64,000 bases of DNA, taken from assembly GCF_029873635.1 (NCBI RefSeq), contig NC_080419.1:64991540-65055539 (forward strand). The letters are read 5' to 3'. The stretch's first letter is position 1. Each line of letters starts with the position of its first letter. The position numbers were made by a program, and so were the translations under genes. The notes beneath the pieces are model-generated. The model was not told the DNA's origin and did not search any database. It saw only the letters and a list, made by a program, of their open reading frames with translations. Below, one piece after another: positions 55,203 through 64,000 of the stretch. This stretch comes from Malania oleifera. Lineage: Eukaryota; Streptophyta; Magnoliopsida; Santalales; Ximeniaceae.

Positions 55203-56496
55203 CTTCATTTGAGAAAATGAAGCGTGATTAGCCACCTTGATTAGGGAAGAATTCTCTCAAAAATAAAAACCCTATACTACTCACTTTCTTACTAAAACCA
55301 CTCATACTTGCCTTCTATCATTGCCTACATATTTTGTAAGTTGATTGAGTGTTTTGCTTAAATAGTTTTGCTCTCCTTATGCTACTTATTTGACACAATT
55401 TTCTTGAGAGCCAAACCTAAGGATTCTTAGGGGGCTTTTGCTAATAATCCTTTCCTAAGAAAACTTTGTTAGATCTTCTAAGCTTACACCTTTATTGCAA
55501 GATCTTGAGAAAAGTGTATTTGTTTTTGTTTGCAAAAAATTTTCAAACACTTCCAAATATCTATTGTACTTTTATCTTGCAAAATATCTTGAAGAGATAT
55601 TTGTTTGTGTGATTGTGATCTTTATTGCCATATTCTTTCACTCATATATTATTCGCTGAATACAAAGATTACACACCTTTTGCAAACCAAGCATATACAT
55701 CATTTAAATACTGACATGCTTGATATATCTTGTTGATTGAAATACTAAAGACATGACATCTTTGTGTGAACTAATTTGTTGAATAGCTTGTGATACAAAG
55801 ATTGTTTGTTTGTCACTCTCACGTACGCATTACACTGATAGAAAATACTTTGAGAGTTGAACCATCTAGACCACATCGTGCTTACATATTATTTCATATT
55901 GTGGTGTATGTTACTGCGCGGATTTGAGTACATATCAGCTTTACACGAAAGCTTATTAATTATACCATTTGATTGTATTTCAAATACTGTTGTATTTCCA
56001 GGCACAGGCCTGAAGAGGGAGACTAGCCTTGGAATAGTCCCGGATTGGCTTAGACCCGGTTAGGAAAGCTAGGTGCGTCATCCTGTTAAGGCGTGTAAGT
56101 TGAGGTCAGCCCCGCTAATTGACCTAGTTAAGGTTGAGGTCAGCCCTGTGTTAATTTGACCTGGTTGTAAATGGTGCCGCTCCACCCTTAAGTGAGCTAT
56201 TAGTGAAATCCTCTAGCTTGCGAGCTAGAGGCGGGGACATAGGCACAGTTGGCCGAACCCCGATAACATATCGTGTGTTCATTTACATTTCCGCACTTTA
56301 TATTTACCGCACATGTATGTTATGGGTGAATGATGCGTATGACTTATATTCCACATTATATTTATCTACGCATTTGGAAATTGAATAGACTGACCCTAGG
56401 TTGTGTATATACTGTTGTAGGATAGATTAACCTAGGAGAAAAAGTTTTAAATTCCAATTCACCCCCCTCCCTCTTGGGAATACACCAATTCTAACA

Positions 56497-56501
56497 ACCA
56501 C
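56497..56501. repeat. target-site duplication of S3, right copy (ACCAC)
   Basis: Follows TTCTAACA; differs at one base from TCCAC at 54223-54227. Gag sequence continues with ATAATTCTGCG. Confidence 0.8.
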
Positions 56502-57302
56502 ATAATTCTGCGTGTCTACCTTATCTTGGATTTCCCAGTTTAATCCAAATAAAAACCTAGCCATTGTAGCTTCTCGGTCTTCCTCTACATTAGCCCGTAT
56601 CATAGCAATCTCCATCTCCTTGTAGTAATCCTCTATGCTCCGGCTTCCCTTCCTAAGACCTTAAAGCTTTTTGTACAACTCTTGGTAGTAGTAACTTGGA
56701 ACGAACCGCTTTCTCATCACTGTTTTCATCTCCTCCCATGTTTCTATTGGTCGTTCTCTATTCCCCCTCCTATTTATAACAAGCTGATCCCACCAAGTAA
56801 TTGCATAGTCAGAAAATTCAATCACAGCTAATTTTACCTTCTTTGTTTCAGAATAGTTGTGGCAGTCAAATATGAAATCCATCTTCTTCTCCTACTCAAG
56901 GTATGCTTCAGGGTCGGATCTACCATGAAATGACAGAATCTTCATCTTAATACTACCCAAGTTGTTATCTTCGAGGTTCCTAGCTTCTTTAGACTGCCCT
57001 CCATGTCTTCTATTACTAACAATAGAATCCTAATTGTCTTTTTCATTAAAACCAATCCCATAAGGCTCTTCATCTTCAACCCTCACTCCCCTTGGTTGAA
57101 CTCTTTTCCCTTCCACGCACATTAGGGGTGTTTTGTGGCTGCTTCTCACGTGTATTCTCCATTTGATATATCCTTTCGTGAACTTGCTCCAGTTCCAACC
57201 TCATCACACGCCTCATCTCACTCATCATGGCCTCCATAAACACTTTCGGATAAGCCAGTTCTGTAGCATCTTCGGCAACACTCTTAGCACTATGTGAGGC
57301 AT

Positions 57303-57873
57303 GATTGTTGCAGGGCAAAGTTAGAAAGAAAACAAAAGGACCTCACAATTCTCTCCCTTACGTGTTTACACTCAAGAAGGTGAATCACTCTATACTCGTG
57401 TTTCACTCAAAAAATATGTGGCTTTTAACCCTCTAATGTTCTCACCACTCTTGCCTTTTTCCACTCGATAATTCTCTTCCAATTCTTTTGAAACTAAACA
57501 ATACTTCAAAATTTCCAGTAACGATTCACCAAGAACTCATTAAGGAATTTTAGTTACAAGGAACACAACTGATTAGATTTTCGAAGGCACAAAATACGTG
57601 GCTTTTTTTTTTATGATCCTTTTTTTTTTTTCTTCTTCTTCTTCTTCTTCTTCTTCTTCTTCTTTTTTTTTTTTTTGTGATCAGCAATTGGCTTTTGACA
57701 ATAATAGAATAAGATTTCAAAATAAACTAAAACAAGCAAAATACGAGTGGAATGAGGTAGAGGAAATTCGGCTAAATTAGGGTATGTGAACCGAATTTAG
57801 AAACTACAAGAACACAGAATAAAGAAACAAAAGAAAGGTTTTAAGGGATAGGCAAACCTAAACTAGAACTTGT
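57303..57873 (-). other. untranslated leader of gypsy array unit 3
   Basis: Matches the leaders of units 1 and 2. The (CTT)n tract at about 57630-57663 is flanked by long T runs. Confidence 0.75.
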
Positions 57874-57885
57874 ACTCTGATACCA
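57874..57885 (-). other. tRNA-Met primer-binding site of unit 3
   Basis: The minus strand reads TGGTATCAGAGT, one base off the standard TGGTATCAGAGC, two bases inside LTR d. Confidence 0.82.
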
Positions 57886-57887
57886 AA

Positions 57888-58701
57888 TGAAGCGAATTCC
57901 CGCCAAAATAACAAGATCTAACAACAAAAAAAGGAACCCAAAATCGTTCTACTTTCAAAATTGAATGATAGATCTCAACCCGTTATTTACGACAAACAAG
58001 AACCTTGGTATATACGACCTCAACTCGTTGTTTTGTGCGAAACAAGAACCTCAGTATAAGGAAGATGCCACAAACGGTGGTGGAAAAATAATCGTTTGAT
58101 AAGTCGCTGGTGAATGCCATGGGAAATCCCGATAAGTTCGAATAGTTCTTCAAAGAACTGTAGAGAAAATACTCTCACAATTTTTTACTAAATAATATCC
58201 TTTTTTCTTACAATAAGAATGCTTTTATTGGCATAGCTTGGAAGACAAAGCATTAAACACTTCAAACCACTCTCAACTACTCTCAACAACTTATTAAGAC
58301 TTATTGCAAAATTACAAATTAAACAAAAGTCAAAGGTAAGCTCAACAACTCAACAATTTACTAAGACCATGCAAGCAAACAAGTTGTCTTGCATGGTTAC
58401 AAATATAACACAAAAGTTAAAGAGTCAAATCTGATATTTGAATAGCACACCATTATTACAGCATTTAAACATGCCAATTTAAGCTTGGCCTTGGCCAGAT
58501 TCTTCTAGAGCCTCAATCATGTTGAGGAATCTTTGTTGCTTACGTTGGTTATGCTCAATGGGCCTCCACGAATTTGCTTGAGTCCATGCCTCTTGAATTA
58601 GTCCGTTGAGTGCAGTTTTAAATTTCCTTGCTCATGCTCTTGTAACCGGCCCAATTGGTACTTGGACAAGTTCCTTTGAAGTTGTGCTATGATTTGCATC
58701 A
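57888..58701 (-). repeat. gypsy array LTR d (814 bp, outer 5' LTR)
   Basis: It starts (plus strand) TGAAGCGAATTCCCGCC and ends TTTGCATCA, then CACAT. Because this end directly meets the target duplication, it confirms the LTR boundary inferred from the polypurine tracts of the other units. The TATA position reads CAATAAAAGC. Confidence 0.9.
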
Positions 58702-58706
58702 CACAT
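58702..58706. repeat. target-site duplication of the gypsy array, right copy (CACAT)
   Basis: Exact copy of 43091-43095. Confidence 0.88.
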
Positions 58707-59096
58707 TTTCAAGGAAAATAATGCCTGATTTTGGCTAGAAATGTGCAACATATAATTCTATTTTATTTTTAGATATTAATGTTTTGTTTTTTTCAAAATT
58801 ACAGATAAATTTTATTCATTTTTATTTCGATATTTGAAAAATATTCAAAATTATATGCAAAGAATTTTGAAATTTTATAATATATCCGTATTTTTTGTTA
58901 AATTTAAAAGAACTAACTTTTCATATTATCTAGGGCAAATTACCCAAGTTTTTGAAATATAATTAAATTACGTAATAGTTTTAAGATTTTAATTAATCTT
59001 TATATTTTTTAATTTCAATTGTTTTTTAATGATCCCATTGAAGTTAAAATTGAAATTATTACGAATTTAAACTTTAAGGAATGAACTACATTCATT
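58707..59096. other. AT-rich non-coding stretch, nothing recognised
   Basis: Very AT-rich flank of the gypsy array without coding frames or recognised repeats. Confidence 0.45.
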
Positions 59097-59860
59097 TAAT
59101 AACAAACAATAACAAAATATAGTCTTAAGTCTCACTAAATTGGGCCGACTATATGAATTCTTTTCTGCCAATTTTTGCGTTCATGGACATTTCTTTTGAT
59201 AAATTTGGGACTATTAAATCCTTACTCATTAACTCATTTCAAGTTATTTTAGGTCTACTTCTATCCCTTTTATTGCCTCCTACATTAACTAACTAGTTCC
59301 TCGCTAGTGCACTATGTGGACTACGTTACAAGTGTCTAGACAACCTGAGTCGTCCTTCCTTTATTTTATCTTTTATAGGAGTTACATCTAACTTACCGCG
59401 AATATGTTCATTCCTAAATTTATCTTTCAATATTATATATACCACTCATCCATATAATTGAACATTCTCATCTCGACAACTTCAACTTTTTGGATTTTTT
59501 TTTTCGTCGTCTAACATTCTGATCCATATATCATTATTGGTCTTATAGTCATCATATAAAACTTCCATTTTAATTGTAAAGTTTTTTTATGATCATAAAA
59601 TACACACTTAGTATTTCTCCATTTTATAACCTACTTTAACTACATGAATTACACCATCTTCAATTTCTTCTTCAACTTGCATAATAGATTAAAGATATTG
59701 AAATCTACAAGTGCCATTTATTTCTTCATTATCAAATTTAACTTTATCTCCAATATTCCTCTTATTATTACTAAAATTACATACATTCAATTTTTTTTTT
59801 AAAAATTGCAATATAATATATCCTAGTTTTATCCTTTTCTCCCAAGACAAAGTAGCTGGC
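59097..59860 (-). mobile_element. RTE-type LINE fragment, 3' end of ORF and tail
   Basis: On the minus strand the end of the RT-associated C-terminal region is readable (QKVEVVEMRMF near 59495, then YMDEW) with many frame changes. The 3' end follows with GTCGGCCCAATTTAGTGAGA near 59140 and a TTGTTATTGTTTGTTATT tail at 59097-59115, the usual RTE 3' signature. It is 5' truncated near 59860, as expected from incomplete reverse transcription. Confidence 0.78.
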
Positions 59861-61644
59861 AACGCTTATAATATAACTTTCTTATTTTTTATTTTTGCTT
59901 ACAGCAAAGTTACATATTTGAAATAATAAAAAAGGATGTAACTACTTAAAATTATAGAAAATAATTAACTTATAAATAATTAATTTAAAATTCAAATAAC
60001 TTATTACCAATAAAAAATTATCATGCAACTAGAGACATATCCACATTATTTTGAACACATGATGTTATAACTTTTAGTGATTTATAGAAAACCACTTATA
60101 ATATTTTATTAAAATTTCATTAAATATTTTAGAATATTAAGTTAATTATTTTATCGTGATTTTGAATTTAAGATGAACCTAATTTTTTTTTTCATACTAA
60201 ATCTTCAACTGCTAGATATTATTTTGTAATTATTTAAATTCTTTAATTTAAGTTTTTTAGATTGTTGAAGTTATATATAGTTACTTAAATTTTTTATTGA
60301 GTATTTAAATTACTTAAAGTATACAAGTTGTTGATTTGTCAAGTTGAATTGTTGAAATTGCTATTGCACAATTTTTTTAAGTGTTTCTTGAGTCTATCAG
60401 TTAATTTATTAAACTAGTAATTAATAAAAAATACTTTAGTATTATTGAAATTACTTTACTGTTTTTTGAAATTGTTAACCTAAGCAAAATTTTAAATTAC
60501 TAAAAGTTACATAATTGTTAAAACTCTTCATTATCATAAATTTATGAAGTTAGTGTTGTTTCCTCATCAAACACAGAAATTGTTGATTTGTTAAGTTGTC
60601 ATTTCTCGAAATTATTAACTCAAAGTTAAGTAAATTACTAAAACTTAATTTTTAAAATTGTTCATTAAATTTATGAAGTTGGTGTCGTTTGTTGACATTA
60701 CGTATAGAAATTTTTGATTTCTGAAGTTGGGGTTTCTTGAAATCGTAAGGCTAAGGTTTGTTAAAGTTAGTGTTATTTGACAATAACAGTTAAATTTTTT
60801 ATATTACTAAATTTACTAAAAATTACTTTAGTATTGTTGAAATTAATTAATTTTGATAATACTTGGTAGCATGGATTTCAAATTTCAAAAAACCATACTC
60901 CTAAATGCAAAATTAGTATTTTTTGAAATCATAAACTTAAGATGAAATATTAATTTTTTAAATTTCTAAAATTATTTAATTTTTAAAATTGTTCATTATC
61001 TTATATTTGTGAAATCATTGTTGTTTGTTACCTCATATCAAGTATAGAGATTGTTGATTTGTGAAGTTAGGATTTCTTGAAATTGCTACGCCAGAATTTG
61101 TTGAACTAAGTGTTTTATTGTCATTGACACTTAATTTTTTAAATTGCTAATGAATTTTTTAAGTTAGTTCCTTTGAAATTAGGGTATATAAATTGTTCTC
61201 TTAAGCTTTAGGTTGAAATTACTTAAATTATTGTGTCATCAAGATCTTTTAACTTGTTCAAATTAAGTTAGTTAACTTAGGGCTTATTTGGTATCGTTGT
61301 TGTTTCATGTTTTCTATTTTTGTTTCTCCACAACAACAAAAATAGATTATAAAAACATGTTTGTTTCTCTTGTCAGTTTTCTATTTCTGTTACTAATTTT
61401 TATCAATTTGCCAAAAAATTGAAAATTAGATTTTATGCTTTTCAATTGTTTCGATAACTTATTGTTAGAAATTTTAATATCCAAAAATGGTTTTTTAGAT
61501 TAAATTATTCATTTTATACACTTTTAAAATTAAAATCAAAATTAAATGATCATATAAATTTAAATATAATTAAATAAAAATATGAATATATTTTAAAAAT
61601 AATAATAAAGCCAATTGCAAAATACTTTTACTATTTTTCAATAG
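59861..61644. repeat. AT-rich stretch with degenerate repeats
   Basis: No coding frame. A loose repeat built around 'tttttaaaattgttcatta', 'atttatgaagtt' and 'attgttgatttgt' occurs near 60510, 60650 and 60975. Near 61280 'gggcttatttggtatcgttg' resembles the end of a dispersed plant MITE, but I could not find its partner end. Confidence 0.4.
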
Positions 61645-62200
61645 TCATGTCTAATAATTTTTTTATTGTAAAGTAAATTTTGATCTCTAAGGAAATGATG
61701 TCTTATGTCAATATGCTTAATCCTTAATGAGATATTGAATTTTTGGATATGTTTATGGCGTTGGTATTATCATAGTTTATAGGCACAACTGCATGTTCCA
61801 AAGTAAAATCTTTGAGTTGTTGTTTCATGTACAATGCTTGTGCACAACAACTACCTGCTGCCACATAATTCGCGGAATTCTATTTCTTGGAAAATCAAGA
61901 TACCACTACACGACTTGTACTCTTAAGAAGTGACATGTACGACTCGTACTCTTACGGTCTATTTTGTACCCAGCATAATCCGCATCCGAGTAGATGATCA
62001 TTTCAAATGATGTATCTTTAGGATACCATAAACCTAAGTCTGTAGTACTTATCAAATACCTAGAAATTCTTTTTACAGCTATTTGATGTGATTCTTTCAA
62101 TGCTACTTGAAATCTAGCACACATGCAAACACTAAACATAATGTCAGACCTACCCATGTCAAGTAGAGCAAACTACCAATCATACCTCGATAGTACTTAA
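61645..62200 (-). pseudogene. pol: copia C2 RNase H, C-terminally truncated
   Basis: DIMFSVCMCARFQVALKESH, YSDADYAGYKIDRKSTSRTC, then (after a frame change near 61905) SKKQ-like sequence, YVAAGSCCAQALYMKQQL and IKHIDIRHHFLRDQ near 61690. Homology stops right after this, so the last part of the domain is missing. Confidence 0.85.
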
Positions 62201-63122
62201 CATCCGTCGGTTTTCCTTACTCATCTTTATCTAAACTAATAAAAGTGCTCATCGGGGTTTCCAATGACTTGCCACCTTCTATATCCAATTTCTTGAGCAA
62301 GTCCTTTATGTATATATATATAGATTAATAAATATTTCATTTCTGGCTTGTTTAATCTGAAGACCAAGAAAATATGTCAATTGGCCCATCATTCTCATTT
62401 CAAACTCATCTTGGATGCATGTGGCAAATTCTTTACATAAGTCCTCATTTGTAGCACCGAATATGATATCATCAACATAGATTTGAATGATAAGCATATC
62501 GTCAGTCTTAGTTTTGACAAACAAGATAGTATCCCATTTTACCTCTCATGAAGCTGTTTTCTAAAAGAAAGCTACTCAACCTTTCATACCAAGCTCGAGG
62601 AACTTGTTTTAATCCATATAGGGTTTTTTTTAGTCTAAAAACGTGGTTTGGAAAATGGAAGTCTTCAAAACCAGGGGGCTGTGCTACATACACTTCTTCA
62701 TTTATATACTCATTCAAAAATGCACTTTTCACATCCATTTGATAGAAATTGAAGTTTTTGTGAGATGCGTAGGCTAGTAGCATACGAATTGCTTCCATTC
62801 TAGTTATAGGAGCAAAGGTTTCATCATAGTCAATTCCTTCTTCTTAATTATAATCTTGTGCTACTAATCAAGCCTTGTTATGGACTACAATGTCGTTTTC
62901 ATCCTTTTTATTCCTATAGATCCACTTAGTGCCAATTATCGAATGATCAACGGGTCTAGGAATTAACTTCCGAACTTTATTCCTCTCAAACTGATTTAGT
63001 TCATCTTGTATGGTTACCACCCATGAATCATCATTGATTGCTTCATTTATATTCTTATGTTCCTCTTGAGATAGGAACACACAATGATTGCACAAGCTCC
63101 TTAATGAGGATCTTGTGGACAC
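62201..63122 (-). pseudogene. pol: copia C2 reverse transcriptase
   Basis: STRSSLRSLCNHCVFLSQEE, GTKWIYRNKKDENDIVVHNK, MEAIRMLLAYASHKNFNFYQ, MDVKSAFLNEYINEEVYVAQ and LYGLKQVPRAWYERL are visible. The catalytic YVDD box is intact (IQIYVDDIIFGATN near 62475). Stops or frame changes lie near 62865, 62520 and 62310. An AT microsatellite-like insertion (tatatatata near 62312) breaks the frame after LQIKQARNEIF. Confidence 0.9.
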
Positions 63123-64000
63123 CCCTCATGATGGTTCACCAATAATTTGGTACTTAGGGTGATTCTTCATGAATTTCCATTCCTTAGACAATTCAGGTTG
63201 TTCCAAAGAGTCATCACTAGATGGTACTTTAGTTTCATTGCTCTCATATTTGATTTCATAAATTGCTAGATCTTCTAAACTTTTTCTTATGTCCAGATGA
63301 TGACATCAGGGAATTTAGAAGAGAAAGGATTAGCTTCATCAAATGCTTTTTGTATGGATAGAAACAACACTCAAGTAAACCTGGAGTAGTCATCAACTAT
63401 AACAAAGGTGTATTGCTTTCCTCTTAGGCTTTGAGTTTTAGTGGGGCCAAATAAATTTAGGTGAATTAGTTCCAATGGTCATCCAGTGGAGATTTTTTGC
63501 TTCTTTTTAAAGCTTGTCTTGGTTTGCTTCCGAAGTTGGCAAGCGTCACAGACTTTGTCTTTTGAGAGCATTATGTTGGGTAAACCCTCAACTAAGTTTT
63601 TTCTATCTAAGTTAGACAGCAGGTCCATGCTAGTGTGTCCTAGTCTCCTATGTTATAGCCAACCAGCTTCATTTAATACTTTAAAGCATTTAACATCTTG
63701 AGATACCAGGTTTTCAAGGTTTGTGCAATGTATGTTCTCAACTCGATTTGTAATAAACAATATTGAATGTTTTTTGGTATTCTTAACTATGCATTTGTCC
63801 TTTTTAAATGTTATATCAAAACCTTTATCACTTAGTTGACTAATGCTTAGTAGATTATACATTAACCCTTCAACCAACAATACATTTTCAATTATCAAGG
63901 AGGGTTCCTTACTAACTTTGCTAGTGTCGATAATTCTACCTTTAGCATAGTCTCCAAACATTACATGCCCACCTTGCTTTAATGTCAACAATATGAACTT
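63123..64000 (-). pseudogene. pol: copia C2 GAG-pre-integrase and deleted integrase
   Basis: MLTLKQGGHVMFGDYAKGRI, LLVEGLMYNLLSISQLSDKG and FKVLNEAGWL*HRRLGHTSM show the region after the protease. The integrase starts (CDACQLRKQTKTSFKKK, then FVIVDDYSRFT*VLFLS near 63400) and jumps directly to KAFDEANPFSS (near 63340), which in C1 lies about 550 bp further on. The second catalytic Asp and the Glu are therefore absent. The protease active site is at or beyond the window edge. Confidence 0.85.

Larger units (their letters stand above)
54228..56496 (+). mobile_element. solo LTR S3 (2269 bp) inserted in gypsy array unit 3
   Basis: It starts TGTTGACC and ends TTCTAACA. It is the same family as S1: both have a GGTCGACCGA-type array, the block before the TATA box, and the 3' blocks (gaggtcagccctgtg, ggcggggacataggca, a C-rich run near 56460). 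Units 1 and 2 of the array supply uninterrupted paralogues. It lies on the strand opposite to the gypsy array. Confidence 0.93.
52121..57302 (-). pseudogene. gag-pol: gypsy array unit 3 polyprotein, split by solo LTR S3
   Basis: The gag start lies near 57302 (ATGCCTCAC, changed by a short deletion); an upstream in-frame ATG exists at 57318. The capsid part (DYAITWWDQLVINRRGNRER near 56770) leads to the S3 insertion at 54228-56496. Gag resumes at 54227 with the zinc knuckle CFKCQGRGHITSQC near 53990. Protease IIDGGSYTNVAS and the linker are open over 258 codons (53053-53829). The deletion join is at about 53025. The C-terminal part (52121-52681) ends early at EAWTQAN*, inside LTR c. Confidence 0.9.
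43096..58701 (-). mobile_element. tandem array of a non-autonomous Ty3/gypsy element: 4 LTRs, 3 internal regions
   Basis: Reading left to right: LTR a, internal 1, LTR b, internal 2, LTR c, internal 3 (with S3 inside), LTR d. Neighbouring units share LTRs. Internal regions are 3345, 3353 and about 3360 bp (S3 and its duplication excluded). Each has a polypurine tract next to its left LTR and a tRNA-Met primer site next to its right LTR. All three lack RT, RNase H and the start of integrase. One CACAT duplication flanks the block, so a single insertion was expanded by unequal LTR recombination, or the array inserted as a unit. Confidence 0.92.
61645..64000 (-). mobile_element. Ty1/copia retrotransposon C2, internal part, running off the window
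   Basis: Minus strand; domains in order from the window edge: protease/GAG-pre-integrase, integrase start, linker, RT, RNase H. It is of the same lineage as C1 (same motifs GTKWIYRNKKDEND, DIIFGATN). RNase H stops at about 61645 without the usual FTKPL end, a polypurine tract or an LTR, so the 3' end is truncated. The integrase has a large deletion. Confidence 0.9.

Noticed and set aside
60200..61250. A tandem satellite in the AT-rich right part
   Set aside because: The similar blocks near 60510, 60650 and 60975 have uneven spacing and weak similarity; reported only as degenerate repeats.

Overview
The window is nuclear DNA of a flowering plant (probably a eudicot or magnoliid; the sequence does not fix the species). 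The evidence is plant-type Ty1/copia and Ty3/gypsy retrotransposons, L1 and RTE LINE relics, a ~162 bp satellite, AT-rich non-coding DNA, and intron-bearing relics of two plant endocytosis genes. I see no intact host gene. Almost everything recognisable is a transposable element or a decayed gene piece, and the layout looks like heterochromatin, possibly pericentromeric (inference).

Left part. Positions 1-6689 are the 3' part of a decayed copia element (C1), split in its RNase H by a 2257 bp solo LTR (S1, 2921-5177, 5 bp target duplication CATAC). From 6690 to 18289 lies a tandemly duplicated block with relic exons of a DRP2-type dynamin (9839-11431) and of clathrin heavy chain (13334-18289), introns kept. 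It also holds an RTE LINE 5' fragment and a second solo LTR (S2, 15834-17983, target duplication TGTTA).

Middle part. A 162 bp tandem repeat fills 18290-21107 and resumes at 31095-31592. Between the two blocks sit two related gypsy copies pointing away from each other (G1 minus, G2 plus), forming an inverted repeat with arms of over 4 kb and a ~135 bp spacer. After the satellite come a copia RNase H relic, a hAT-like MITE (33463-34088) and three L1 LINE relics on the plus strand (34330-40890).

Right part. Positions 43096-58701 hold the most striking structure: a minus-strand array of one gypsy family with four LTRs and three internal regions, flanked as a whole by one 5 bp target duplication (CACAT). 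All three internal regions carry the same in-frame deletion of reverse transcriptase, RNase H and the start of integrase, so the family is non-autonomous. The third unit is split by another solo LTR (S3, 54228-56496). The window ends with an RTE LINE 3' fragment (59097-59860), AT-rich DNA and a second copia element on the minus strand (C2, 61645-64000) that runs off the edge.

No gene here works with another as a pathway. The relationships are nesting and relative age: S1 is younger than C1, S3 is younger than the array unit it splits, S2 is younger than the clathrin duplication, and the G1/G2 pair probably interrupts the satellite.
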